From Plotosus lineatus (Eukaryota > Chordata > Actinopteri > Siluriformes > Plotosidae), in the NCBI GenBank assembly GCA_024760905.1, contig CM045731.1:56184125-56248124 (forward strand): a stretch of 64,000 nt of DNA, written 5' to 3'. Within the stretch, counting starts at the first letter, position 1; each line of letters opens with the position of its first letter. The position numbers and the translations under genes are program-made. This document shows, piece by piece, positions 21,485 to 32,297 of the stretch. Under the pieces are notes generated by a model. It had not been told where the DNA came from. It did not search any database and saw only the letters and a program-made list of their open reading frames with translations.

Positions 21485-21826
21485 TCTTTTCCTTTTGGCT
21501 TTTTCCCTTTTTCAGAGATCGTCACAGCAAATCATGTGATTCGAATGTTTGATTTGGCATAGGTTTTTACATCGGATGCCCTTCCTGACACAACCCTTTA
21601 GCAAAGTAAACACGCTGACGGCTTTGCAGCTACTCTTTATAAAAGTCAGCAATGGTTCTTTTACATTAACCTCTCACCATAGACAGTGAGAGACATGGCC
21701 GGCCTTTGATAACCCAGTTAGCGGCACTGGGGGGGACAGTGACAACCTTGTGGAGAGTGGGACTCAAATCCCCAACCTTAAGCTCACCGATCCAGTGCCC
21801 TTTACCATCAGGCCACCACTGCCACC
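21485..21826 (-). mobile_element. Family R SINE, near complete
   Basis: On the minus strand: tRNA-like head (GGTGGTGGCCTGATGG A-box region, GGTTGGGGATTTGAGTCCC with a decayed B box), middle (CAGTTAGCGGCACTGG on the plus strand), then the two RTE-derived blocks. On the plus strand these are GGATGCCCTTCCTGACACAA (RTE 5' end) and TCCTTTTGGCTTTTTCCC (RTE 3' end). It sits directly against the right end of a family P MITE. Confidence 0.85.
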
Positions 21827-21847
21827 ATATATATATATATATATATA

Positions 21848-22138
21848 ATGGTCATTGAGAGATTGGAGCCTATCTCAGTCAATACTGGGTGAAGGCAGGG
21901 TACACCCTAATCAGCTCACCAGTCCATTGCAGAGCCACACACAATTCACTTTCCCACCTTCATGCAATGTGTAACAGCTAATTAGATTAATGTGCATGTC
22001 TTTGGTCTGCAAGAAGAAACCCATGCAAGCACAGGGGAGGACATGCAAACGCCACACAGATATGTGCTCTCCGAGTGTAAAATTTGAACCCAAGACCTTC
22101 TTGCTGTGAGGCGGACATGCTAATCATTACACCACAAA
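21848..22138 (-). mobile_element. Family A SINE, antisense
   Basis: Plus-strand reading shows the antisense tail (GGGTGAAGGCAGGGTACACC), body (TGTGCATGTCTTTGG) and head (TTGAACCCAAGACC, then GCTAATCATTACACC). A short (AT)n lies at its left edge (21827-21847). Confidence 0.7.
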
Positions 22139-22975
22139 ATGCAACTATATCAGCCTTCAATCTCCAGCATGGCCCAATGCCATTAACTACTATCCAGAGG
22201 AGAGCGCATCGTACCTGGTGTGAGCAAGATTGAAGTGATGCTAATTAGTAACGCCACAACTCTACGAAAAGTGTAACACCAGCTTGATATAGCTGTGCTA
22301 GATTTTATACTAGGTTCTAGAGGAGTAAAATGAATTGTGGAGATTTAAAGTTGAACAGCCGGCAGATTTATTACAATTAACAATATTACAAGAAACAGTG
22401 CAAACAATGTTGTAGCACTTTCTTTACAAACAAAAATAAAATAAAATAAGCTTAAGTCTCTAAGGTTCGATTCGTGTGAACCCGGGAGTCTTTTCCAGGA
22501 TTGTGATCCGTTTGGGATAAAGGTGTTTTTATTTGTTCTTATCTGGGATCCTGTGATTTGAAGTGGTTGGGTCTGTAGATCTACTCTCGCATCCAGAGAA
22601 CAGTTGGCCACACTGCTTCTGGATCCACCAAGAGTTCTCACTGGATTTGGCTCGCCATCCGTGTCCGAAACCAGCTTCAAGATCAAATCCAGATCCACTA
22701 AAAAACCAGTCTGCACATGCAGTACAGACACAATGAATAAAATATTTAACAACAATAATTCCTAAATAAAATGACAAAAGTGCATGAAAGGCACTGAATG
22801 GAATGGAATACAAAACAAAACAGCTTATCTGCACTACTTTAGTGCAAAAGTGCTTCAACAAAACATTTAGAAAAATAAAATGTAAGGTTCATTTTGTGCA
22901 CAGCACAATCTTTGTTATGTACTCCGACTGGTCTTAGCCTTTTAAAGACAAAAATAGTGCACACAGCTTTAAAAG
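22139..22975. other. No gene recognised
   Basis: Unassigned sequence. Open frames on the minus strand (22345-22861) have no recognisable domain and no splice support. Confidence 0.4.
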
Positions 22976-23027
22976 TCACCACGTGTAAAGTTAGCATAGG
23001 TTCACCACGTGTAAAGTTAGCATAGGT
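22976..23027. repeat. Two exact 26-bp tandem units
   Basis: TCACCACGTGTAAAG plus TTAGCATAGGT is repeated exactly twice (22976-23001 and 23002-23027). Each unit contains one CACGTG E-box. Confidence 0.9.
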
Positions 23028-24424
23028 TCTTAAACTAGCTTCATATTGTAATGACTCACCGGAGTTTCCAAGAAAACAAACACTCTCCACCCGGTTCGAT
23101 TGAGAGAGAACAAAACACATACAAGGCTCTGAAAAGCACACAAACTTAGTTAAACTTGTTAAAAGTTCACTTAATCACATTTTTGATCGTTGACTCACTC
23201 GTGTCGCTTTTCAAGGGCTCTGTATGCGTCCTGCTCCTCACGCTCTCTGTTGCACTCTCTGCTGGTCGCATGCAGGCGCACGCAGCACGTGCCTATGATG
23301 CGTTCAAGGGGACTAGGAAACTATAGTGCTTTCCGGGAGCGTTGGAAATTAGGGTTTTTTCCAATAAAATTAGTAACCATGTGTTTACATGTGTTACAAA
23401 AGCAACAAAATTTGGAATAAATATGTGTTTATTGGTATAAACATTTTTTAAAGACTTTTTGTTCACCAAAGCCAAATTTATTGGCTTGCTCTGTGGATCA
23501 GGCTTCCGGTTGTGCTAACCAGCTGTTCTGCATGTATTTGATGGCAAGAAAATATATATTATCTTTAGTTTTCAAGAACTTGAATACGATATTTAAAAGA
23601 CTACATTTCTTACAATCCAGAGGGCAGAATCCAACAGTTATTCCACTTCCTCTGATCCAATGTATCTAATAGCCCGCTCAGCAATATGTGCCAAAAACTG
23701 CAATCCTAACATGACGCATGCGAAGAATGTGCGCGCAGTTAATATTTTTCTCCCATCACACCATCATCTCTGTAAAATAAACAGCTTTGTATTAAAGCCA
23801 TACATATTCTGACGGTTAGTGTTTGTTCCTGCTTGTTGTCATCCCTTTAGGAACAGGAGGTAATAGGTTTGGACGTGAGGTGTCACTACTGCGCTCCAGC
23901 ATGCTCTAAGTCCACACACGGATGGTTGGGATGATGAGTAAGGCCAGTGGTGTGCTGATTTGGTTTATATCTTACAGCTGCTCTTTCCAGCTCCTCAGCG
24001 TAAGGTCTCTTACACACAAACAACAACCATAATAACACTTGCGGGTGACCAGCAATCTCCTTAACAACTCCCACCAGGGTTGGAACTAATGGATAAACAG
24101 CAAATTGAATTTTTATGGCCACCATGCTGTGGCTGGAGAGTAGCTGGCGAGAGGGATATTTTAACTTTAACTGCTTAGGCTGCTGCCCCCATGACCCCAG
24201 GATCAGGTGGATGATGATGATGATGATGATGATGAAGAACAAATATCTGACACCTCGTAGATAGAATCCAGTGATGGGAAAAATTTCATTTTCATAAATT
24301 AAACCTTATGAAATAAGAATGAAGCTTAATTATATATGTAGGGGAAGGTAGGGCTAAAGTCCCTGCAGGGGTCTTTACAGTAAGAGCTATTGAACTAATA
24401 AAACAAACTGAAATTTGGGTATAT
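23028..24424. other. Unassigned, with (ATG)n run
   Basis: No known family recognised. A local CpG- and CACGTG-containing patch lies at 23190-23340, and an (ATG)n microsatellite at 24210-24236. Short open frames show nothing recognisable. Confidence 0.4.
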
Positions 24425-24745
24425 AGTGGTGGCCCGGTGGTAAGGTGCTGGATTACCGATCCCAAGGTTTGGGGTTCAGGTCCCACTGTCACTGGGTTGT
24501 CACTGCTGCCCCCCTGGTGCAGCTAACTAGGCCTGCCGTGTCTCTCACTTTCTGTGGTGAGAGGTTCGTGCAAAAGAACCATGATGACTTTCGTCAAGAG
24601 TAGTTGCATAACTGTCAGCTTGTTTCAGCCCTGCGATGGAATGGTGAGCTGTCCAGGGTGTACCCCGCCCTCGGTAGAGTCAGCTGAGAATGGCGCCAGT
24701 CTCCCCACAACCCTAATTAGGATTAAGTGGTTCAGAAAATGGAAA
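24425..24745 (+). mobile_element. Chimeric SINE (family R front, family A tail)
   Basis: The head GTGGTGGCCCGGTGGTAAGG, B-box relic GGTTCAGGTCCC and family R middle (GTGCAGCTAACTAGGCC) are followed at about 24631 by the family A tail (CCCTGCGATGGAATGGTGAG, then CCCTAATTAGGATTAAGTGG). The junction matches those at 14438-14794 and 29250-29536. Confidence 0.78.
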
Positions 24746-24928
24746 ATGGATGATGGATGGATTAACTAAAGCTTACTCTATGCATTACTCATGTACATGG
24801 ACTCTGTGAAAACGGGATGACAGTAGCAGTGCAACAAATTTTTGTAGAGTTTGGTTCAGAGATATAAAAAAAACCCTATTATAGAATAGTATAGAATTAG
24901 ATGTGAACACTAGCATACAATTTCAACT

Positions 24929-25262
24929 AGGCAGCATGGTGGCGTTGTGGTTAGCACGTCTGACTGACAGCAATAAGGCCTGGGTTCCCAGCTCGGGTGT
25001 TTCTGTCTGCATATCCCCCACCCCACCCCACCCCCGCTTGCGTGAGTTTCCTCCCATTGTCCAAAAAAATGCACAGTAGGCTAATTGGCTGTTGCAAATC
25101 TCCCTCAGATGTGAGAGTTTTGTGAATTAATGTGTGACTGTTGGCCCTGCGATTGCCTGGTGAGCTGTCCAGGATGTACCCCGACCTCGCCCAGAGTTGG
25201 CTGAGATGGCGCCAGTCTCCATGCTGCCCTATTCAGTATAAAGTGCCTTAGAGAAGGAGAGA
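24929..25262 (+). mobile_element. Family A SINE
   Basis: Head GGTGGCGTTGTGGTTAGCAC, decayed B box (GGTTCCCAGCTCGG), body with CAAAAAAATGCACAGTAGG and tail (GGATGTACCCCGACCTCGCC) are all present in order, ending in GAGAAAGAATG. Confidence 0.75.
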
Positions 25263-25317
25263 AAGAATGAATTTCAACTCGTAAAGTTCAGTAAAGTGCA
25301 GAAGTTATATTATTACT

Positions 25318-25395
25318 ATTCTTTCATTCACTTTCTAAGACGCTTAATCCTAACTAGGGTCATAGAGAAGCTGAAGCCTATCGCAGCCACAATGT
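25318..25395 (-). mobile_element. Family A tail fragment, antisense
   Basis: TTCATTCACTTTCTAAGACG and TTAATCCTAACTAGGGTC are the antisense family A tail; the rest is missing. Confidence 0.6.
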
Positions 25396-25533
25396 AAACC
25401 CACCATAAATATACCAAACTGTAATGCTAAAAAAAGTTAAATAATAATTGATACTTAAGACAGCAGAAAGTAATTCAAGAAAAAAATTATAACAGTACAA
25501 AGATTTACCTTTTTAATTACTGTGAAAACAGCA

Positions 25534-25815
25534 TGGGGGCAGCACAGCGGAGTAGTGGTTAGCACATCCGCCTCAAAGTAAGAAGGCCTGGGTTTGATTC
25601 CTAGCTCGGCGTTTCTGTGTGAAGTTTATATGCTCTCACCATGGTTGCCTGGGTTTCCTCCGGGTACTCTGGTTTCCTCCCACAGTCCAAAAACATGCCC
25701 AGTAAGCTGATCAGCTGTTCTAGAAATCACCCCGTCATGTGAGTGTTGGTCCTGTGATGGCCTGACGAGCTGTCCGGGGTGTACCACAACCTCACACAGT
25801 GTAAATAAAGATTAT
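25534..25815 (+). mobile_element. Family A SINE
   Basis: Head GGCAGCACAGCGGAGTAGTGG followed by TTAGCACATCC, B-box relic GGTTTGATTCC, body (TTTCCTCCGGGTACTCTGG, then CAAAAACATGCCC) and tail (GGGGTGTACCACAACCTC). Confidence 0.78.
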
Positions 25816-26502
25816 ATGGTGTTCTAAACAAAATTTGAGATTTGTTTTTCTGGGATTGTTCAAGTTTAGGAACAGCTAATGTTACTGTGAAGCACCCGGT
25901 CAGCTTTCACTGTAACTTTGTTAAAAATATACACCAGCTTAATTTTTTTTTATTTTTTATTAAATTATTTATTTCTGTTATCTGCAATAAAAACACACTT
26001 CTAGTTCAGGTTAATCCTTTGTGTTCTGCTGTGATTCCTCTCTTAGTGACTTGATAATTTCAAACAGGCTGCCATCTTGTTTTGTGGTTCGTTCTTTGCG
26101 AATTCGAACCTCCGTTATCGTGGTTGTTCCTCCTCTTTCTCTGAGTTCCCACGCCATCTCAGACAGATTGTCTGGATGAATACCAATCCTCAGCAGATGA
26201 CCTAAACTGATGACTTCTGTGTGTAATTTTATATCATCAGACCTTTACAGCCTGTTCTTTATGTCAGAGATAAAAGCCCGAGATTAGAGCTTCGCTCTGT
26301 GATTCAGCACCAGCATGTAATCAGCGAAGTAGGACTGCTGACCCAGCTGGAGATAATGAAGAACTTTGGTTAAATATATGTATATTTTTAAAAAATATTT
26401 CACCGAGTCCAAATCAGATAGTCAAACCACATCAATTAAAGGTTGGATTCTGTGGAAATGACATCATGCTTTTTATCAGGCACTTTGTCACCAGCAGTTC
26501 AT
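25816..26502. other. No gene recognised
   Basis: Unassigned AT-rich sequence with T-rich tract near 25948. No supported coding frame. Confidence 0.45.
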
Positions 26503-26815
26503 TCATTCACTCATTTTCTGAACCACATAATCCTAATTAGGGTTGTGGGGAGGCTGGCACCCATCTCAGCTGACTCCAGGCGAGGGAGGGATACACCCTG
26601 TATAGCTCGCCAGGCCATCGCAGGGCCCACACTCACACAACCATTCACACCTAGAGGAGATTTGGAACAGTCAATTAACCTACTGTGCATGTTTTTGGAC
26701 TGTGGAAGGAAAGCGGAGAACCCAAGGAAGCCCACACAAGCACAGGGAGAACATGCAATCTCCACAAAGAAACACCCAGGCTGTGAATCGAACCCAGGCC
26801 TTCTTGACCAGCAGC
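26503..26815 (-). mobile_element. Family A SINE, antisense
   Basis: Plus-strand order is tail (ACCACATAATCCTAATTAGG), GGGATACACCCTGTATAGC, body (GTGCATGTTTTTGGACTGTG) and B-box region (GAATCGAACCCAGGCC). Confidence 0.78.
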
Positions 26816-27732
26816 TGTTCTTAGTATGTAATTTTGTTTGTGTTTTACCTCTAGAGGTCACTATGACACACTCTTGACACAGAGGTTTTCAGTTTGCTGA
26901 TCTCAGCCTCTTGGGTCAAAGTAATACGTACTGTATCAAAAATGTCATTTATCCACTTCATCAGCACAGCACCATGGAGACTGCAGGATTGATGGACCGC
27001 CAACTCAATTCTCACACTCGTTGTGGTCACTGGTGGTTTCTAGTCAGGCGGTAAAACCTTATACACAGCTGGATTTTGAATAATAATGTTACAATTTTCA
27101 TTAAAAAAATAAAAACAAAAATAATAATAATTTGAAATTCCCGGAGCTTCTCAAGGGCATTTTCCTGTGGCATTTGCATGGTATCCATGTTGCCCTGCAA
27201 TGGACAAGGCACTTGAATGAGTTTTACAGTTTCCAAATAATGCTAATGTTAAAATATCCCACTTAAGACTGAATATTTTGAAATGCACGTTCAAGTATAA
27301 ATTTAAATGGTACCTGGGGTGAATTTGCATTACTAGCACTTTAAAACGATCATCTGACATCAGCGTTTCATCAGGTAATATCGGTGCTTGCTTCCTGTCA
27401 AGTATATGTGAGTACCACCATAATACTACAAGTCATGTTTCCTTCTTCAATCCATCTGTTCTAGCTCTGGTAGTGACATGAATTTATTGTTTTGCCTTAC
27501 TGGCTGGGTTGCGTGCAGCAGACACCAGTCTAAGATAGCACATTATGGGCCAGTGCTGAGCCGTGTGTTACCAACAAAATGCAGAAACAACCTGTAACAG
27601 AAATCACAGAAAGCAGAACAGTACATAACATTGGTACGGGCCATACTACTGAACCACTGATGTTGGACGATCATTTTTAAGCTAATTACGAAGCCCAAGC
27701 TTTTACCTCCAAAATCGGAAGCTTGTTTGTTT
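26816..27732. other. No gene recognised
   Basis: Unassigned sequence; short frames only. Confidence 0.4.
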
Positions 27733-27815
27733 TCCTTTAGGCTTTTTCCCTTTTTCATTGGTCGCCACAGCGAATCATCTGATTCGCACATTTGATTTGG
27801 CATAGGTTGATTGTA
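27733..27815 (-). mobile_element. Family R SINE, 3'-end fragment
   Basis: Carries the antisense RTE-type tail (TTTTTCCCTTTTTCATTGG, then TCGCCACAGCGAATCATCTG) and ATTTGGCATAGG. It stops there, as a 5'-truncated retroposed copy would. Confidence 0.75.
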
Positions 27816-28005
27816 CGGAATTCCTTCATTAAAAAATCAAAACCAAATAGTAAAACCACCAGTAAATGGTGGGAGTCTTTATTACAAGGGGAGTTTTATC
27901 ACCTAAAATGTCACTCACTGTTTGTTTACTTGCCCTGGACGACCCGAACTGACTCGACGAGTTCATGTCATTTCCGTCAAAAAATTGTGGTTACACATTG
28001 GTTCA
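27816..28005. other. Flanking sequence
   Basis: Nothing recognised between the two family R copies. Confidence 0.4.
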
Positions 28006-28021
28006 GTCTTGACTAGCAATG
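28006..28021 (+). repeat. Target-site duplication, left of family R copy
   Basis: GTCTTGACTAGCAATG, repeated exactly at 28368-28383. Confidence 0.93.
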
Positions 28022-28367
28022 TCTGTCTTCCTTTCGTCTTTTTCCCTTTTACTTGGGAGTCGCCACAGTGAATCATCTAATTCGCATGTCTGATTTGGCA
28101 GAGGTTTTTACGTTGGATGCCCTTCCTGTCACAACCCTTTTGCACGGGACAGAAACACGCTGACGACTTTGCAGCTACTCTTTACGAAAGTCAGCAATGG
28201 TTCTTTTACATGCCTCTCACCATAGACAGTGAGAGACATGGCCCGCCTTTGGTAACCCAGTTAGCTGCACTGAGGGGGGGGACAGTGACAACCTTGTGGA
28301 GAGTGGGACTCGAACCCCCAACCTTTGGATCAGCGATCCAGCGCCCTATACCACTAGGCCACCACTT
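28022..28367 (-). mobile_element. Family R SINE, full length with perfect TSD
   Basis: This 346-bp reference copy has a 16-bp exact target duplication. On the minus strand the head contains TGGCCTAGTGG, an exact Pol III A-box match, and GGTTCGAGTCC, an exact B box, as in tRNA genes. A middle part of unknown origin follows. The last ~120 bp correspond to RTE copy 3: one block to its 5' leader (plus strand 20767-20829; GGATGCCCTTCCTGTC) and one to its 3' terminus (plus strand 17773-17830; TCGCCACAG, CTTTCG). It is non-coding and would depend on LINE proteins for mobility. Confidence 0.92.
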
Positions 28368-28383
28368 GTCTTGACTAGCAATG
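28368..28383 (+). repeat. Target-site duplication, right of family R copy
   Basis: GTCTTGACTAGCAATG, exact partner of 28006-28021. Confidence 0.93.
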
Positions 28384-29249
28384 CACAGGATGAAATTACC
28401 CAGCACAGAGCTTTTTATGGTCATTTATTTTAAAAGAAGCTCCGTATCATTTAAACAAATTACATTACACAAGGATTATGTCATAAAGATCAACAATACT
28501 GGCACTCTTGATGCTTTTCACTAAAAAGCACATTTCCTCTATTTTTTTTTAATTATTATTATTTTACTGTTGACTAGGATTAAGTGCTCAGTAAAGATGA
28601 ATGAATGGATGTTTCCTTGCATTAAAAGATTTGTGTTTAATTTCAGAAACAAGACTTGAGTCAGAATAAAAAGTTCTCTGAGATCGCACAATCCTTCTAG
28701 TGTTTATGAGGTAAAAATTAAAACACTAAAAGGTGAATGTGTGTATTTCTAAAATGCATATTAAGCGAATTTTAAAGGTTTATAGTGGAAATCCTGGGTT
28801 GTGTGTAGGTGAGGCAACTGAAGCAAAAACAAAAGACCCTGTATTCATTAAGTGGGCCCTGGTATGGCATGCCAATCAGTCCATAAACCGACCAAATATT
28901 TAAAAAAAAAAAAAAAAAAAAAAAATTCCTACTCATTTGTGGGGACAAAAAAAAAATTGCATTTTATAACAAAAAAATACACAACTTCTAATCAGTAGCA
29001 AAACCAGGAAACTGACGCTGCATGTAATTTTTTTTATTTTTAGGTTTTTCTAAAAAATACACTCAAAACCTCGGAAAACACCACTGACCAGGTTAAAATG
29101 ACCCAGAAGGTGATTTGGTGGTAGGTGCTGTGATTGTGAAATTTCTGTTTGAAATACTTCCATTTTCTAAAGATTTTTGGAACCCGCACGGCTGCTGTTC
29201 TATAGACAGTTGTTGAGAGTTGATACATTACCTATACATGTAGACAGGC
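28384..29249. other. No gene recognised
   Basis: AT-rich sequence with an A run at 28901-28924. No coding signal. Confidence 0.45.
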
Positions 29250-29536
29250 AGGAGTCGCAAGCCCCACTATCACCGGATTGTCACTACTGTTCCCCCAGTG
29301 CAGCTAACTGGGCTATCAAAGGCCAGCCATGCATTTCAATGTCTGTGGTAAGAGGTTCATGTAAAAGAACCATTGCAGACTTTTGCAAAGAGGAGCTGCA
29401 TAGCCATCAGTGTGTTTCTGCCCTGCAATGGCCCGGAGAGCTGCCCAGGGTGTATTCTGCACTCTCCCGGATTTGACTGAAATGGGCACCAGCCTCCTGC
29501 GACACTATTTAGGATTAAGCAGTTCGGAAAATGAGT
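29250..29536 (+). mobile_element. Chimeric SINE, head decayed
   Basis: Starts at the family R region after the B box (CCGGATTGTCACTACTG, GTGCAGCTAACTGGGC), passes GTAAAAGAACCATTGCAGAC, and at about 29420 switches to the family A tail (CCCTGCAATGGCCCGGAGAG, TTTAGGATTAAGCAGTTCGG). Same junction as 14438-14794 and 24425-24745. Confidence 0.75.
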
Positions 29537-29920
29537 GAAGCTACATGTGGACGCAAAGGCTGCTCATAAAGAGTGGATTATGAACCAGAAAAATAAACAA
29601 GTACATACTTCTAAAAGGTTATTTCTATTTATTATTGTTTATTTATTTAAAATCTCCTCAACAAATTATCATAAGCCACCTCAAGATAATAGCTTCAGTC
29701 ATTTACCTACATTTAGTTTTAAAAGCTTTTGGACTTCAACAGTCAACTTATTTCTCAATTTAAAAAAAACTAATAATTGTGTCGCATTCATGTTTTCAAA
29801 AATATATGATAATAAACCAGGATTTTTTTTTTTTAACTGGGCTTATTTATTTTAATAAATAATGCTTTAAAAATGTACACATACATGTTTTCATTTTCAA
29901 AGTTACTTCATTGTAATTAA
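29537..29920. other. No gene recognised
   Basis: AT-rich sequence; the 106-codon frame at 29535-29855 is of low complexity and unsupported. Confidence 0.4.
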
Positions 29921-30105
29921 GAGCCCAACTGGCACCCATTTCAGCAGACACTGGCCGAGAAAGGGGTACACCCTGAACAGCTCTCTAGGCCATTGCAGGG
30001 CCAACACACACAACTATACACACTCCCACTCGCCACCTCAGGGAGATTTGAAACAGCAAATTACACCACTGTGCATGTTTTTTTGCACTGTGGGAGGAAA
30101 CCTGA
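29921..30105 (-). mobile_element. Family A SINE fragment, antisense
   Basis: Shows GGGGTACACCCTGAACAGC, AGGCCATTGCAGGGCCAAC and GTGCATGTTTTTTTGCACTG; the head is missing. Confidence 0.65.
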
Positions 30106-30554
30106 CTTTAAAGATATAACACATATTAATTTAACCTTCTAACTGCAACAGGTCATGTCAAATTTCCTCAATAATCCAAACCGTATTCTTTCCCTTAGCC
30201 TCCCCATGGACACGCCATCCAATTAGAACACTAGAGCTCATCTTCTACCTCTTCTGTACAACATCCACGGAAACAAACTAAAGAGAGGATGTTGATCTGT
30301 CTCAGGGTCCCTGAGTCCAAGTGTTTATTATTAACAGTCGTTGTTCCTGGAATGCGCTTGTGTATGTTTGTGGTTCTTTGTAGCGTGTCTCAGATTTGGG
30401 ATTCGGGAAAAACACTTAGAAACTTCAAAGAGAATTTCATACATGTTTAAATAAGGGATGATGGTGATGATGTGATTGGATTTTGTTTAATTGTGCATAA
30501 ACACTAACCCTTTCTCCGAACCCTAACCTTAGCCAATCTTTAATTGATGGGTGT
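30106..30554. other. No gene recognised
   Basis: Unassigned. Nothing recognisable in either strand. Confidence 0.4.
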
Positions 30555-30569
30555 ATCTTCATGAAAGAG

Positions 30570-30896
30570 GGCACTGGTGACCTGGTACTAAAGGGCGCTG
30601 GATTGCTGATCCTAAGGTTGGGGGTTAGAGTCCCACTCTCCACAAGGTTGTGACTGACCCCCCAGTGAAGCTAACTGGGTTTTCATGTGTCTTGCTGTCT
30701 ATGGTGAGAGGCATGTTGTCATCAACAATTGATGACTTTCGTAGAGAGTAGCTGCATAGCCATCAGCGTGTTTCTCTCCCTTGCTAAAGGGTTGTGTCAG
30801 GAAGGGCATCCGACATAAAAACTTATGCCAAATCAAACATGTGAATCAGATGATTCGCTGTGACGACCCCTGGAAAAAGGGGAAAAGGAAAAGAAG
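30570..30896 (+). mobile_element. Family R SINE with exact TSD
   Basis: The copy runs from a tRNA-like head (GACCTGGTACTAAAGGGCGC; B-box relic GGTTAGAGTCCC) to the RTE-like tail (GACGACCCCTGG, then GGAAAAGGAAAAGAAG). A 15-bp duplication ATCTTCATGAAAGAG flanks it exactly (30555-30569, 30897-30911). Confidence 0.92.
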
Positions 30897-30911
30897 ATCT
30901 TCATGAAAGAG

Positions 30912-30983
30912 AGAAGGGCCTGGGTTCAAGTCCCAGTCTAGGTGAAGGCATACCTATATAGGGCTTGCATGTTCTCTCCGCGC

Positions 30984-31014
<31 letters not shown>

Positions 31015-31090
31015 GGCCCTGCAATAGTCTGGCGTTCAACATCCCTGTGACCCTAAAAGGATTAAATGGTTCAGCAAATGAATGTGAGAA
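30912..31090 (+). mobile_element. Family A SINE fragment with (TG)n
   Basis: Begins at the B-box region (GGTTCAAGTCCC), includes a (GT)n at 30986-31012 and TTGGCCCTGCAATAGTCTGG, and ends in GATTAAATGGTTCAGC. Its head was probably removed or separated by the family R insertion just upstream. Confidence 0.65.
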
Positions 31091-31254
31091 TTTTTTTAAA
31101 TCTATTTGGATAATTCCCATCCATTTTCATGGCACAAGGGCTTGTGATGCCCCTGAGACTGTGAAATGACTGACAGGCAGTCTGTCTGCATGCTCAATCA
31201 GATGGCAGAGAGCTTCCCAAACGTGGATTCTCACTATTTGTTGCTCACCAGTTG

Positions 31255-31525
31255 ATCAGTTTATTCATTCATTATTTTTTTAAGTTGATTAATCCTAATT
31301 AGGGTCACGAGGAGGCTGGTGCCCATCTCAGCCAACTCTGGGCGAGGGCAGGGTACACCTGCCAAGCGATCACAGGGCTACACTCACACCAGGGGGCGAT
31401 TTGGAACAGCAAATCAGCCTACTGTGCATGTTTTTGGAGGAAATCAGAGTACCAGGAGGAAATGCCAAAGCTGGGAATTGAACCCAGGCCTTCTTGCTTT
31501 GAAGCGAATGTGCTACCATGTCGCC
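31255..31525 (-). mobile_element. Family A SINE, antisense
   Basis: Contains TTAATCCTAATTAGGGTC, GGGCGAGGGCAGGGTACACC, GTGCATGTTTTTGG and GAATTGAACCCAGGCC, in antisense order. Confidence 0.75.
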
Positions 31526-31557
31526 CTTTATAAATGTTTGTTTATATTCTGATATAT

Positions 31558-31577
31558 TTTATTATTATTATTATTAT

Positions 31578-31633
<56 letters not shown>

Positions 31634-31634
31634 A
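31558..31634. repeat. (ATT)n(AGT)n microsatellite
   Basis: Six ATT-type units pass into about twenty AGT units. It abuts the 3' end of the minus-strand RLE LINE, reading (ACT)n(AAT)n in the LINE's sense. Confidence 0.93.
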
Positions 31635-31850
31635 TATTACAGTTAAAAAAATTATATGCAGCAGAGAGGGATCGGGTGATCCTGGCACATCAGGCTTGTG
31701 AGGCTCATCATTAGCTCAGGACCCTCACCCTCTCTACACGCAGTCCAGACAATGAGTGGGACTTCTCCCAGGAAGCACTGCCTAGTCAAACCCACCAGGA
31801 ACTTTCCAGAGAATATGAAGACTTCCCAACACCGCAGCCTTCTCCATTGC

Positions 31851-32130
31851 TCAGACTGTCATAAGAGCCGTGTTCCTGGTAGCAAACCCGGGGACTCTCT
31901 TGATCTGTGTCAGTAGATAAGGAGGTACCAAACTAAAGGCACCAAGGATAATGGGGAGTTGGACGACTGTGTAATTTGGATACAAGCGAGGCATTTCAAT
32001 GGTGGGGTCTGTGTATTTTGCATGTTTTTCCTGAATCTTGCCAATCACATTGCTGTCAAAAGTGACAGAAAATTCAATAATATTAATAATTTCATTGGCT
32101 TTATCAAACAGAACAAGATCAGGCTTACTG
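31851..32130 (-). pseudogene. RLE LINE C-terminal endonuclease remnant
   Basis: The minus strand reads KPDLVLFD, then IINIIEFSVTFDSNVIGKIQ and EKHAKYTDPTIEMPRLYPN, then VVQLPIILGAFSLVP, ending at a stop after FATRNTALMTV. PD...E followed by a hydrophobic beta strand fits the PD-(D/E)XK fold of R2/R4-type elements, which nick the target. Confidence 0.65.
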
Positions 32131-32297
32131 GCTTCAATCTTCCTCAGGCTGTAAATGGGTCAATTCCATACAAGCTTAAAATCATCATTTTCCATGACGC
32201 CCTGGACATGAACACGGTCTTACCATGGGTGAACCTCTGAGTCAAAACCACAAGCATGACGAAGACGATAGTAAAATGAGCATGCCATGCTCTCATG

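Noticed and set aside
22345..22861. Minus-strand frames of 136 and 110 codons as a possible host gene
   Set aside because: Overlapping frames with no conserved motif; no splice sites that would join them.
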